Source: Bacteroidota bacterium (lineage in GTDB: Bacteria > Bacteroidota > Bacteroidia > Bacteroidales > DTGW01). From it: a stretch of 64,000 nucleotides of DNA. Location of the stretch: positions 1 to 64,000 of the forward strand of contig JAKPQD010000383.1 of assembly GCA_029572965.1 (NCBI GenBank). Direction: 5' to 3'. The translations under genes and the position numbers were made by a program. The notes below the pieces were generated by a model. That model was not told the DNA's origin, did not search any database, and saw only the letters and a list, made by a program, of their open reading frames with translations. Below are positions 33,707 to 43,581 of this stretch, piece after piece (position 1 is the stretch's first letter; each line of letters opens with the position of its first letter).

Positions 33707-34630
33707 ATGCAGAACATCATTCATGTCCGTAATGTAAGCAAATCATTTTCAAATCATCAGGCATTGAGTAATGCTTCAATAGAAATCAAAGAAGGTATTG
33801 TCTTTGGCCTGTTAGGGCCAAATGGAGCCGGAAAAACTACTTTAATCAGGATTTTGAACCAAATTATCGCTCCGGATTCTGGCGAAATAATGTTTAAAGA
33901 ACAGCCTTTGTCTGCTGAAGATATACGACACTTTGGTTACCTGCCCGAAGAGCGGGGCTTATATAAAAAAATGAAAGTGGGAGAACAAGCTCTATATTTA
34001 GCCAGACTAAAGGGTTTATCAAAGCAGGAAGCCAATAAAAGGTTGAAGTATTGGTTTGAGAAGCTTAAAATCGGTTCATGGTGGGATAAACGCATTGAAG
34101 AACTATCGAAAGGGATGGCGCAAAAGGTACAGTTTGTTACCACTATTATACATGAGCCTTCATTGCTGATATTTGACGAACCGTTTAGTGGCTTTGACCC
34201 AATTAATGCCAATATGCTGAAAAACGAAATTAAAGAACTCAAAGAAAAAGGTACTACTATAATATTGTCCTCTCACAACATGTCGTCAGTAGAAGAGCTG
34301 TGTGATGATATTGCGCTAATCAACCGTTCTAAGGTCATTTTGCAAGGCAATGTAGAGGAAATCAGGCACAGTTACCGAAAAAACATCTTCGAGCTTAGCT
34401 TTACGGGCAATCATGAAGAAGTTGTAACCCTTGCACAACAACATTACCATATTTTAAAAAGTATCCAAAATCATCATATTCACACTATTACATTGCAAGC
34501 CAAGGGTTCTGTTGCCGAAAATGATTTGTTAAAAATTGTGGTGCCACATGTTCAGGTACTCTCATTTAAGGAGGTTCTTCCGGGTATGGAAGAGATTTTT
34601 ATAGAAAATGTAAAGAAATCACAGGAATAA
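33707..34630 (+). CDS. ABC transporter ATP-binding protein (NatA-like)
   Basis: A 307-residue ATPase of the DRA/NatA type. It has Walker A GPNGAGKTT, Q-loop region FGYLPEERGLYKKMKV, signature LSKGMAQK, Walker B LLIFDEPFSGFDP, and the H-loop LSSHNM. The PEERGLY segment is diagnostic of NatA-like exporters. The C-terminal 80 residues (FELSFTGNHEEVVTLA ...) are the DUF4162-type domain of this group. Gene pair with the ABC-2 permease 18 bp downstream. Substrate could be Na+ or a drug; unknown. Confidence 0.93.
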   Translation: MQNIIHVRNVSKSFSNHQALSNASIEIKEGIVFGLLGPNGAGKTTLIRILNQIIAPDSGEIMFKEQPLSAEDIRHFGYLPEERGLYKKMKVGEQALYLARLKGLSKQEANKRLKYWFEKLKIGSWWDKRIEELSKGMAQKVQFVTTIIHEPSLLIFDEPFSGFDPINANMLKNEIKELKEKGTTIILSSHNMSSVEELCDDIALINRSKVILQGNVEEIRHSYRKNIFELSFTGNHEEVVTLAQQHYHILKSIQNHHIHTITLQAKGSVAENDLLKIVVPHVQVLSFKEVLPGMEEIFIENVKKSQE

Positions 34631-34648
34631 ACTTATCAATATATTGCT

Positions 34649-36013
34649 ATGTCTGCATATAATTTCTTTTTAGTATTTCAACGCGAGTTTTCCACCCGTG
34701 TGCGTAAGCGTTCATTTATTATAATGACCATCATTGGACCGTTTTTGTTTGCGGCCATGATACTTTCACCATTATTATTGGCCACCTACGAAGAGGAGGA
34801 GCTGAAAAATATAGCTGTAATAGACAGTTCACACCTTTTTATAAATAAAATCCCTGAAACCAAAAACCTAAAATTTACTTATATACAAACTGACAAAGTT
34901 CAGGAGAAACTTAAAACATTCAACCAGGAAGGTTTTTGGGGAGTATTGTTTATTTCTCACAATGTTACTTATGCCCCCAACTCGGTTACATTATATTCGC
35001 AAAGCCAACCGGGTACTTCAGTAAAATATCATATTGAAGAATCCTTAAAAAAAGAGATGGAACGCCAACTAATGTACACCAACAAGTTGTACGACCTGGA
35101 AAAAACCATACAAGCCATTAAATCGCATGTAAACATCCGAATTGTGCAGATAGAAGAAGGTGGCAAAATGAAAGAAACAAACGACACTTTAGCCATGATT
35201 GTTGGCTATGCCAGCGGCTTTCTTATTTACTTTTTTATTTTCCTCTTTGGTAGCCAGGTAATGCGTGGAGTGATTGAAGAAAAGACAAACAGGATTGTTG
35301 AGGTCATTGTATCATCAGTAAAACCGTTTGAACTAATGATGGGAAAGATTGCCGGCATTGCAGCTATCGCCCTTATTCAATTTACAGCCTGGTTATTACT
35401 GACGGTTTCGTTTATTACCATAGGGCAAAAAGCTTTGTTTCCTGAAATATCATTAAGTGAAACCAATAAAGTTGTTGCACAGGACATCATGCAAAAGCAG
35501 CAGCCAACTCAAACGGTGATAAACATCCAATCTCAAGCCATTGATGATAAAACTGCCAAGATGAAAGAATTTTATACCGCCATGAACAACATTAACTTTG
35601 GGGTGATATTTGGGTGTTTTATCTTTTTCTTCCTTGGTGGATACCTGCTGTATGCCGCTATTTTTGCAGCCATTGGTTCTGCCGTGGACAACGAAGCTGA
35701 TACACAACAGTTTATGTTGCCGGTCACAATACCCCTTATTTTGGCTATTTATGTGATGATAAATACCATGAACAACCCGGACAGCAACTTATCATTTTGG
35801 TTTTCGCTTATCCCGCTTACCTCTCCAATAGTTATGATGGTACGTATCCCATTTGGCGTACCATATTGGCAGGCAGGCTTATCGATGGGGTTACTGGTTG
35901 TTACATTCATAGCTTTTACATGGCTTGCAGCCCGAATATACCGTACCGGGATATTGATGTATGGCAAAAAAGTAACGTACCGCGAACTGTACAAATGGAT
36001 TAAATACAAATAA
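34649..36013 (+). CDS. ABC-2-type transporter permease (NatB-like)
   Basis: A 454-residue permease. One membrane helix near the N terminus (FIIMTIIGPFLFAAMILSPLLL), an extracytoplasmic domain of about 150 residues, then at least five helices (AMIVGYASGFLIYFFIFLFGSQVMRGVIEEKTNRIVEVIVSS is the ABC-2 signature; IAGIAAIALIQFTAWLLLTV; FGVIFGCFIFFFLGGYLLYAAIFAAIGSAV; IPLILAIYVMI; GLLVVTFIAFTWLAARI). Layout and the EEKTNRIVEV motif match NatB of Na+ efflux systems. Partner of the ATPase encoded 18 bp upstream. Confidence 0.92.
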   Translation: MSAYNFFLVFQREFSTRVRKRSFIIMTIIGPFLFAAMILSPLLLATYEEEELKNIAVIDSSHLFINKIPETKNLKFTYIQTDKVQEKLKTFNQEGFWGVLFISHNVTYAPNSVTLYSQSQPGTSVKYHIEESLKKEMERQLMYTNKLYDLEKTIQAIKSHVNIRIVQIEEGGKMKETNDTLAMIVGYASGFLIYFFIFLFGSQVMRGVIEEKTNRIVEVIVSSVKPFELMMGKIAGIAAIALIQFTAWLLLTVSFITIGQKALFPEISLSETNKVVAQDIMQKQQPTQTVINIQSQAIDDKTAKMKEFYTAMNNINFGVIFGCFIFFFLGGYLLYAAIFAAIGSAVDNEADTQQFMLPVTIPLILAIYVMINTMNNPDSNLSFWFSLIPLTSPIVMMVRIPFGVPYWQAGLSMGLLVVTFIAFTWLAARIYRTGILMYGKKVTYRELYKWIKYK

Positions 36014-36064
36014 CTTTGTGATTTTAGCCTGAAAGGCTTATAATTGTATCATAATCCATAAATA

Positions 36065-36625
36065 ATGGCAGTAGCAGACAATCTGGAATCGTTGTTAGAC
36101 CCGGTGCTTTTTGAAAAGTATTTCAAAGAAAAATACCGTCTTTTCTGCCTTCAGGCATTCAAATATGTACAAAACCCTGTTATTGCAGAAGAAATCGTCC
36201 AGGACTTGTTTGTAAAACTTTGGGAAAAGCGGGAAGAACTGGTAGTACAAGGTTCAATTACTGCTTATATCAATACAGCCCTTAAAAACACATGTTTGAA
36301 TTATCTCAAACATGAAAAGGTTGTAGTCAACTACCAACAAAGCTACAAAGAACAAAATGATTTTGATTCGCAACAGGATAACGATGAGCACTCGTTTGAG
36401 CTGGAAGGGCATATATTGGAAGCTATAGAACAACTTCCGCCGAAAAGAAAGGAAATATTTCTTCTCAGCCGTGTTGACGGGCTAAAATACCAGGAAATAG
36501 CTAACACACTTGGATTATCAGTAAAAACAGTAGAAGCCCAAATGGGAAGTGCCTTGAAGCAATTGCGCATATTGTTGAAAGATTATATTTCGATAGTAAT
36601 GCTGATGCTTTATACATTTTTTTAA
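36065..36625 (+). CDS. ECF-family RNA polymerase sigma-70 factor
   Basis: A 186-residue sigma factor of the Bacteroidota-expanded ECF family. Region 2 spans about 15-85 (FEKYFKEKYRLFCLQAFKYVQNPVIAEEIVQDLFVKLWEKRE) and region 4 about 120-175 (AIEQLPPKRKEIFLLSRVDGLKYQEIANTLGLSVKTVEAQMGSALKQLR). It has a hydrophobic C-terminal tail (SIVMLMLYTFF), unusual and possibly membrane-binding or a release-control element. No FecR-type anti-sigma follows. It converges on the TonB operon, its stop overlapping that of the last operon gene by 4 bp, so control of that operon is a guess. Confidence 0.93.
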   Translation: MAVADNLESLLDPVLFEKYFKEKYRLFCLQAFKYVQNPVIAEEIVQDLFVKLWEKREELVVQGSITAYINTALKNTCLNYLKHEKVVVNYQQSYKEQNDFDSQQDNDEHSFELEGHILEAIEQLPPKRKEIFLLSRVDGLKYQEIANTLGLSVKTVEAQMGSALKQLRILLKDYISIVMLMLYTFF

Positions 36626-37299
36626 GAAGCCGCATTATATAAATCTATAGCTTTCATCATATCTTCTTCTTTTCTTACACGCAAATGGTTTTTTCTTATT
36701 ATCTCACGCATTTTTTCTTTATCAAAAAAGCCACAATTAAAAATGCTGGAACGTCGAAGTTTGATAGCCTTTAGCTGTTTTCCGCTTTTAATGTAATAAA
36801 AATCTTTTCTTGTCAGTTCCCTGCTGTTTTTATCTATATTTAAAGCTTTATGGTGAACATAAAAAGAAATGTCGCCTTCAACTAATACATGAAAGAAAAC
36901 AAAGGTAGAATCAAGCATGTACCAATCCCGGAATTTTTCTTTTTTGAAATAACAAGGTTTGTTTTCGGCATCAAATACAATAAACTCATTTACCGAGGTT
37001 TTTAATACGGTAGAAGTTTGATAATCTGCCGGACGCAACCAAAGTAATTCATCTTGTAAACAATTATAACGTATATGCTTAATTTTTACCCTTTCGCCAT
37101 TTGAGAGCAAAACAACACCTTCTGACCAGTTGTTAAAATATTGATTATTGTTACCAGGAAAAGAATTAACAAATGTAGTAGCTAACAAATGCGGCCCATA
37201 AGTTTTCTCAACAAGCAGTTTGGGTTCATCAGGGTTAGAAGCTGTCAGGCTACTAATAGATATTAGCCCCAAAAACAATATGATTAAGAATTTTTGCAT
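36622..37299 (-). CDS. secreted protein of unknown function, last gene of TonB operon
   Basis: A 225-residue protein with signal peptide (FLIILFLGLISISSLTAS). The mature part opens LLVEKTYGPHLLATTFVNSFPG and has beta-strand blocks (NWSEGVVLLSNGERVKIKHIRYN; LLWLRPADYQTSTVLKTSVNEFIVFDAENKPCYFKKEKFRDW), then a basic C-terminal helix (DKEKMREIIRKNHLRVRKEEDMM). I do not recognise a family. It lies 2 bp downstream of the MG2-type gene, so it belongs to the receptor operon and is probably an accessory protein. Its stop overlaps that of the convergent sigma factor gene. Confidence 0.75.
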   Translation of the reverse strand: MQKFLIILFLGLISISSLTASNPDEPKLLVEKTYGPHLLATTFVNSFPGNNNQYFNNWSEGVVLLSNGERVKIKHIRYNCLQDELLWLRPADYQTSTVLKTSVNEFIVFDAENKPCYFKKEKFRDWYMLDSTFVFFHVLVEGDISFYVHHKALNIDKNSRELTRKDFYYIKSGKQLKAIKLRRSSIFNCGFFDKEKMREIIRKNHLRVRKEEDMMKAIDLYNAAS

Positions 37300-37301
37300 A
37301 G

Positions 37302-39677
37302 CTATTGAATTTTGAATTGAACAGAATTCTCAAAGATTTCTCCATCTTTAGTAAAACCTTGGATGCTGAAATTATACATACCCTTAAAGTTTGAAGGGAA
37401 TATGCTTATCGGGTTTGATATACCATGATTAAAGGGTATTTTTGAATAATTTAAGTATAAAATATTTCTAAAATCAGGAATACCTTCTTTTTTCATTTGG
37501 TCTATTTCTTCTTTCGTAAACTTATTGACACATTGGCTTTGAGCTACAAAGTTTTCAACCTTAATACGTGTACTGGAGTAAAATGAAGAAGGGATAGCTA
37601 AATCATTTGTAATAATAGATATAAACCCGTGAAAAGACAAGTCTCCATAAAACAATTGGGTTTGACAGACATCAATTTTGTATATATCGGTATATTTAAG
37701 TTTCAATATAAAATCTAAATCATCAACCAGCACCCCGTTAAGGAATATTGAAGCCTGGTTTGGCATTACAGCTCTTAAATTTGGATCAAAGACATTCAAA
37801 GTTTCGGTATTATCTTTTTCTTTCAGAAATACCCCCGGGAGAATATTATTAATAATATCGGCCATGTTTTCCAACTCAGTATAATCCTGAGGAAAAACAG
37901 AGTATTTAATCATATTTTTCACGTTCAACCTAAAGTTCTCCTGTAGTTCATTAGTTTGCTTTTCGCTATTTTTCACTTCCTGATTAGTAAAGATTTTTTC
38001 AACCAACCTCAATTTTCTTATTTTATCAATATATTTAGTTTGCTCAGAATTAAGCATAAGGTTAGCCTTTTTAAAAGAAGTTTTCAGCCCCCCTTTAGGT
38101 TCAACAATAATTGAATAGATATGCTTATCATCTTTATCGTTTTTAAACAATTGCAAAATCAACTCTTTGTTTTCGGCATCATCATTGAGTAAAAAATGGC
38201 AATATCCCATTGTATCGGTTACAGCATACTGAACATTAGGAATAGAATCAACGTAAGACATAGTAACAATCTTATTACTGGCAGGCTGCTTTGTAAAACC
38301 ATCTACTAATTGGGCTGAAAGATAAAAACCTTTATTTTCGGGAGAAAAATATCTTTGATTAGAAAAAACCTTTTTGTTTCTGACAATATTCCAATAATAT
38401 TGGTCTCCTTTTATTAAAGCCAACAAACAATTGATATTTTCAATACTTAAAGAATCAGCATTAAAAGCTTGAAGAGATAACCCCAAATCACTTTGAATTT
38501 GAATATACCTGTTTAAAGAATGATTGATATTCAAGATACTAAAAGGGTGTTGATAAGAAACCGTAAAGGCCAGATTTAAGGTATCCGTAAGAGCTGGGTT
38601 TAAAAGGTTTAAAGCAACCTTAATATTGGGCTCATTTTGAGCCTGAACAAACTCAACTACAGGTTTATTTGTTTTTGAAGCACAATAATATAGTTGTTCA
38701 AAAACAGTATCATTTTTGCTGTTGGTAATTACAACCTGAACAATCCCGGCGCTGCCCTTCAAATTAAACACCAAAGAATCTGCTGGTTTTGCAACAATGG
38801 CAGTATCGAGTAATTTCTTATCCCTGAGAAAAATATGAAAATTATATTTGCCATTCTTCAAAGTTGCATCATTTGTAGAATAACGGAAATAAGCCTTTTC
38901 TCCAAAACGATTAAAAGAGCCAATAAAACCATCTGCAAAAACAGCCATAGGCTTGCTTTTGATTTTCCCAATTATGGGGTCATCAATATTTACATGATAG
39001 CTCAAATCAATAGATGGGACAAATGAAATAGAGCCTATACCGGAACTGTCAATAAAAAAATTACTAACGACAGAATCTCTGTTATCGACCAACTGGGCAT
39101 TGAATGACTTGTTGGTGTTATTAAAGTTGTAATACAGAGTATTAGGTATCCCTGCAACCAAACGCCCTCCTCCAGGTTGACACAACAAATTATCCTCAGT
39201 ATTTTCAGGATAAACAGGAACTTCTAACCTGGTAATTTCAGGACTGCTCAACTTTAATACAAGGATATTTGTTGAATAATAATATTTTTCTGGCATATTA
39301 CGCATTAAATTAGTAAAAGCCCTTAATACATAAACACCCGATTGAATGGTATCATTAATATAAGTTATTCCGGAGACTACGCCATTAACAGCATTCACTT
39401 TCCAGCTCATACAAATCTTCCCTTCAATATTAACCAATTCAAAATATAGCCAACTACTGGAAGATGTATTTTTTAGGGTTTGAGCATCCAAAACCCAGGC
39501 TTTATAAAATAATTTTTCTCCGTTCCAGTAAATATCTTTGTCAGTTTTAACAAAAACTTTTTCATAGGAAGAAAAATCAACTTTTTTTTCAGTCAACAAA
39601 CTTGATTTTGAACCTGCAAAAACAAAAGGCCCAAAAGAAACAAGGCAAAATGCCAATATCAAATATCCAATTTTCAC
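37302..39677 (-). CDS. macroglobulin-MG2-like/plug-like envelope protein
   Basis: An envelope protein of about 791 residues. I start at GTG 39677, which gives a clean signal peptide (MKIGYLILAFCLVSFGPFVF); a TTG at 39701 overlapping the upstream stop would add eight residues. The first 150 residues resemble a macroglobulin MG2 domain (KVFVKTDKDIYWNGEKLFYKAWV ... SGVYVLRAFTNLMRN). The C-terminal part resembles a TonB-receptor plug (FLNGVLVDDLDFILKLKYTDIYKIDVCQTQLFYGDLSFHGFISIITND) without a barrel. This MG2-plus-plug layout recurs beside DUF4249 and FecA-type receptors in Bacteroidota, where it may help capture or process substrate; unproven. Confidence 0.78.
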   Translation of the reverse strand: MKIGYLILAFCLVSFGPFVFAGSKSSLLTEKKVDFSSYEKVFVKTDKDIYWNGEKLFYKAWVLDAQTLKNTSSSSWLYFELVNIEGKICMSWKVNAVNGVVSGITYINDTIQSGVYVLRAFTNLMRNMPEKYYYSTNILVLKLSSPEITRLEVPVYPENTEDNLLCQPGGGRLVAGIPNTLYYNFNNTNKSFNAQLVDNRDSVVSNFFIDSSGIGSISFVPSIDLSYHVNIDDPIIGKIKSKPMAVFADGFIGSFNRFGEKAYFRYSTNDATLKNGKYNFHIFLRDKKLLDTAIVAKPADSLVFNLKGSAGIVQVVITNSKNDTVFEQLYYCASKTNKPVVEFVQAQNEPNIKVALNLLNPALTDTLNLAFTVSYQHPFSILNINHSLNRYIQIQSDLGLSLQAFNADSLSIENINCLLALIKGDQYYWNIVRNKKVFSNQRYFSPENKGFYLSAQLVDGFTKQPASNKIVTMSYVDSIPNVQYAVTDTMGYCHFLLNDDAENKELILQLFKNDKDDKHIYSIIVEPKGGLKTSFKKANLMLNSEQTKYIDKIRKLRLVEKIFTNQEVKNSEKQTNELQENFRLNVKNMIKYSVFPQDYTELENMADIINNILPGVFLKEKDNTETLNVFDPNLRAVMPNQASIFLNGVLVDDLDFILKLKYTDIYKIDVCQTQLFYGDLSFHGFISIITNDLAIPSSFYSSTRIKVENFVAQSQCVNKFTKEEIDQMKKEGIPDFRNILYLNYSKIPFNHGISNPISIFPSNFKGMYNFSIQGFTKDGEIFENSVQFKIQ

Positions 39678-39697
39678 AACTAAAAGATTTAAGTCCG

Positions 39698-40810
39698 TCA
39701 ATTAAAAAATACCCAATAAGGTTGAGGTCTTGAGATAAATGTATCATTCACCAAAGGCCCTGGATCTATTACATCCTTCTCTATGACATGTTTTAATGTT
39801 GGATACCACATAAAAGCTTTATATTTATTTTTTTGGGTGTAAACCTTAAACAGTCCAAGCACAGGTATAGTAGAATCAGATTTACAATATACATTGCTAT
39901 TTACCTGGCTCGGGATGGGATCAAACAGTTGCATCCCAGATGAAAGCTGAGCCGCTGCGTCATTGTAAAACTTATAAGCTTCTTTGGTTATTCCCGAAAT
40001 AAAAACATAAGATACCCATCCCTGACTTGAATAAGGCCCCCAGTTTAAGGAGTCAATACCATTAGTATTATCAACGTTATAAGGGACAAAAAACAGCAAA
40101 TGTTTTTTAATGACCTGCATTCCATTATACAACTGAGTAGCTTTAGCATCGGGCAGGTTGTCTGCATTGATTACCTGTCTGAAATACATAGGTTGAGGCA
40201 TCTGTCCCGGAATATTTAGAGATCTGGTATATTGCCAAACAACTTTCTTGCTAAAATAAAAGCACTTGGTTTCAGGGCTGTTAGATTTTATATCAACATA
40301 AACATATATACCCTCTAAAGTTTTTTTTATGATATTTCCATCTGTGCCTGTTGCCGTGTAATCGTATGTTCCGTATTCTGCATAAATGGAATCCGTATAA
40401 TCTCTATCTACCAATTTTTGCTTTTTAGATTCATACAAAGTTTTATCAAGTAATTTTATATATAAATAATAGGTTCGGCCAACAGTACCCTGTATTGCAG
40501 CAGAATCAGTTGAATACACCCCTCTTGTTTTTTCAGTCATAGGGACATTCTTGCCTTTATCATCATGCAAAAAAACAGTAGCCCCACTGACATAAGTAAC
40601 CTTATCTGAGCCAAAATCAGAAGCATAGGTTAGTGTAACCTTGTAAGGCCCAGGCTTGTCAGTAATTTCACCATTTACAACCAATACTTTCTTATCATTT
40701 GTTGTATCATCATCAGTATAAGCTTCCTGGCATGACGAAATTGAAATTATCAGCATAAAAAACATACCACATTGACATACAAACCTTTTTATTTTTACTA
40801 TAGCGTTCAT
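39698..40810 (-). CDS. DUF4249 family lipoprotein
   Basis: A 370-residue lipoprotein: signal peptide with SISSC lipobox, Cys near residue 27. A typical DUF4249 start (LVVNGEITDKPGPYKVTLTYASDF ... GATVFLHDDKGKNVPMTEKTRGVYST) is followed by the conserved GRTYYLYIKLLD and the PETKCFYFSKKVVWQYTRSL-type segment. DUF4249 proteins accompany TonB-dependent receptors of the carboxypeptidase-regulatory type in Bacteroidota, in the place SusD takes elsewhere, and probably bind the substrate at the surface. Lies between the receptor (32 bp) and the MG2-like gene. Confidence 0.9.
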   Translation of the reverse strand: MNAIVKIKRFVCQCGMFFMLIISISSCQEAYTDDDTTNDKKVLVVNGEITDKPGPYKVTLTYASDFGSDKVTYVSGATVFLHDDKGKNVPMTEKTRGVYSTDSAAIQGTVGRTYYLYIKLLDKTLYESKKQKLVDRDYTDSIYAEYGTYDYTATGTDGNIIKKTLEGIYVYVDIKSNSPETKCFYFSKKVVWQYTRSLNIPGQMPQPMYFRQVINADNLPDAKATQLYNGMQVIKKHLLFFVPYNVDNTNGIDSLNWGPYSSQGWVSYVFISGITKEAYKFYNDAAAQLSSGMQLFDPIPSQVNSNVYCKSDSTIPVLGLFKVYTQKNKYKAFMWYPTLKHVIEKDVIDPGPLVNDTFISRPQPYWVFFN

Positions 40811-40842
40811 TACTAATTATTTGAAATACGACAATGTTGTTA

Positions 40843-43560
40843 TTAAAAAATAAAGTTATAAGTCAGGGTTGGCAAAGGAATACCTAAAATATAGAGCTTA
40901 TATAATGAAAACTGGTTATAATTGTTTTTAGCCGAAGGAGCTTCTTTTTTATAAAAAATTGAATATGTGTTATGGTTTGCATACACGTTCAAGACTGAGA
41001 ATGTCCAGCTCCCCTTCCATTTTTTGCTTTTTCTGAGGCTTTCGTCCATACTAATAGAAAAATCAAGGCGATGGTAATCCGGGATACGGTATTTATTTCT
41101 GTCCGAATAAAGGACTATTTTATTGCCATTTTCAATATTAGCAACTTTTTCTGGCTTGGTAAATGGCCTACCTGTTGAATAAAAGAAATTGAAAGACATT
41201 CGCCATCTTTTGTTGATGTGATAGTTGGCCAAAATGGACAAATCATGAGGCTTATCAAATGCCGAAGGATACTCTTTTCCATTATTAATATTTCCACTAC
41301 CAGTAGAAATAGCTTTCCTCAATGATCTTGAATAAGTATAGCTAATCCATCCATCCCATTTGCCTTTGTTTTTCTTTAACATCAGCTCTATACCATAATT
41401 TTGGCCTTTAGCATTTAGCAGTTCTTGTTCGGGGTATGGGTTCATTTCAACAACAGCGTTATTTTTAAACTCGGTAACATTGCTCAGGTTTTTGTAATAA
41501 AATTCAACAGATGTTTCAATGGTATTTTCTTTGTTATTTCTATAAAAACCAATTGCATACTGATCGGATTGCACAGGCCTGATGTAATCATCGGCTAACT
41601 TCCACACATCCGAAGGAATAGAAATAGCCGTATAAGACAACATAGTGATGTATTGATAATTCCTGTTGTAGCTCATTTTAACAGAAGTCTGGTTATTAAA
41701 CTGGTATTTGGCAGCTACCCTTGGTTCAAGGCCAAAATATTTCTTCCCGATTTTGTTATTTCCTATAAAAACAGTATCAATAATAGCATCTTCAGTGTAG
41801 CTGTTGCTCAAATATTGCAGTTGAGTTTTAGGCCCAACTGTAAAATAAGCTGAATACCGCAAACCAAGGTTTAAAGAAATTTTTTCGTTGATATTCCACG
41901 AATCGTTAAGATAAACCGCATTTTCAAAAGCTTTTTCCTTTTCCAGTTTTGAAGAGGGGATAATGGAAAGGTCATTATATGGAGACATTTCTCCACGCGA
42001 AACATTGTAATGGATAACCTGAAGCCCTCCATCTATTGAATGGCTTGAGAAACCGGTATATCGCAAGTTGTATTTTCCCGAAAAGTATTGAACACCAGTT
42101 TTCAGCGAAGAGCTTTCAGATTCAACTTCTATTTCATCCTTCTCGGCTGAATAATTGCTGTAAGCCAACACCCCGGTAGAACTAAGATTTTCATTATAAT
42201 AGTGGTTCCAATTCACCGAACCGAGAATGTTGCCATAATTGTATGCCTGTAAACGGGCATACCTGAAATAATCATTGCTGTAATATGCAAATAACGAAAC
42301 CCGGTCTTTTTCGCCAGCCCATGAGATATAGCTGTTCAAATCATAAAAAGAAGCGGCACTCTTTTGAATATTGGCATCAGGGATAACACCAAGAAGCCAA
42401 TTGGAATAACTTGAGCGGCCTCCTATTTTATAAGTTACTTTCTTAGAAATCGGGCCTTCCACTAAAACCCTACCATCATAAAGCCCAATACCGCCTTTGA
42501 CATGAAAATTTTTAATATTATTTTCCCTCACCTGGATTTCCATTACAGAAGAAACCCTTTCGCCATAATTGGCAGGGATTTGGCCTTTATACAAAGCTAC
42601 ATTGCTTACAATATCAGGGTTTAAAACTGACATCATCCCCAAAACATGCGAAGTATTCAATAACGGGGCCCCTTCTATAAGGTATAAATTCTGGTCATCG
42701 CCACCACCACGAACATTGATACCGGAACCAAATTCGCCAACAGATTTTACCCCGGGCATCATCGTGAAGCTTTTTATAATATCTTTTCCGCCCACCATCG
42801 AAGGAAGCTGTTTAATAGACTTTGAATCCAAATCAATCAAACTCATCTGGTTGCTTCGGACATTTTTATCTGCCCGTTTGGCATAAATAGTGATTTCGTC
42901 TATTTTAGTAGATTTTTCAAATATTTCAGGGTTAAACTCTCCGGTGCTGATAAGTTTTACTTTCCAAACATTTTTTTCATACCCTACACTGGACACTTCA
43001 ACTTCATATATACCTGGGCTAAGCCTCAACTGATACTTTCCATTGGCATCAGTCATACAACCTATATTGGTATTGGCTATCCTCAAACTGGCGCCTATTA
43101 CAGGTTCGTCATTTTTGCCGTCTTTAACTGTGCCTTTCAATATTACATTAGCATATTTTCCTGCTTCAGACATTTTACCAACTTCAACAGTATTTATGTT
43201 TTTTGAGCCGCTCATATCAACCATATTCCCAAGCAACGTAGCTACCTGGTCTTTAGGCAAAAAAACTATGGCATCCTCAGATATTGGCAACCACATAATT
43301 GCCCGTGAGTCTGAAATTTTATCGAGTAAACGGCCAAGCTGAATATCTGAAATAGTCAAGGCTATCGAATCGCCTTCGAACCATTCCTTTTTATAATAAA
43401 ACTGTACCTGATTTTCCGTACTTACTTTATTTAGAAATTGGATTAATGAAGTTTTTTCAGTAGATACTGAAACCTGCTTTTGTTCTATATCTTGCGCAAA
43501 AATATTTAGTATAGTAATTTGCAATAGACCAATAAGCCCAAACCGAAATCTTTTACTCAT
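40843..43560 (-). CDS. TonB-dependent receptor with STN and carboxypeptidase-regulatory domains
   Basis: A 905-residue outer-membrane receptor (start ATG 43560, MSKRFRFGLIGLLQ). After the signal peptide, residues about 25-100 form an STN-like domain (ISTEKTSLIQFLNKVSTENQVQFYYKKEW ... SDIQLGRLLDKI). About 145-220 is a carboxypeptidase-regulatory domain (LKGTVKDGKNDEPVIGASLRI), then the plug (SLIDLDSKSIKQLPSMVGGKDIIKSF; NVRGGGDDQNLYLIEGAPLLN) and a 22-strand barrel ending FNFIF. The STN domain is what FecA-type transducers use to contact an anti-sigma factor; none is in the window. The substrate is unknown. First gene of the four-gene operon. Confidence 0.93.
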   Translation of the reverse strand: MSKRFRFGLIGLLQITILNIFAQDIEQKQVSVSTEKTSLIQFLNKVSTENQVQFYYKKEWFEGDSIALTISDIQLGRLLDKISDSRAIMWLPISEDAIVFLPKDQVATLLGNMVDMSGSKNINTVEVGKMSEAGKYANVILKGTVKDGKNDEPVIGASLRIANTNIGCMTDANGKYQLRLSPGIYEVEVSSVGYEKNVWKVKLISTGEFNPEIFEKSTKIDEITIYAKRADKNVRSNQMSLIDLDSKSIKQLPSMVGGKDIIKSFTMMPGVKSVGEFGSGINVRGGGDDQNLYLIEGAPLLNTSHVLGMMSVLNPDIVSNVALYKGQIPANYGERVSSVMEIQVRENNIKNFHVKGGIGLYDGRVLVEGPISKKVTYKIGGRSSYSNWLLGVIPDANIQKSAASFYDLNSYISWAGEKDRVSLFAYYSNDYFRYARLQAYNYGNILGSVNWNHYYNENLSSTGVLAYSNYSAEKDEIEVESESSSLKTGVQYFSGKYNLRYTGFSSHSIDGGLQVIHYNVSRGEMSPYNDLSIIPSSKLEKEKAFENAVYLNDSWNINEKISLNLGLRYSAYFTVGPKTQLQYLSNSYTEDAIIDTVFIGNNKIGKKYFGLEPRVAAKYQFNNQTSVKMSYNRNYQYITMLSYTAISIPSDVWKLADDYIRPVQSDQYAIGFYRNNKENTIETSVEFYYKNLSNVTEFKNNAVVEMNPYPEQELLNAKGQNYGIELMLKKNKGKWDGWISYTYSRSLRKAISTGSGNINNGKEYPSAFDKPHDLSILANYHINKRWRMSFNFFYSTGRPFTKPEKVANIENGNKIVLYSDRNKYRIPDYHRLDFSISMDESLRKSKKWKGSWTFSVLNVYANHNTYSIFYKKEAPSAKNNYNQFSLYKLYILGIPLPTLTYNFIF

Positions 43561-43581
43561 AAAAATCAAAAAAAACATATA

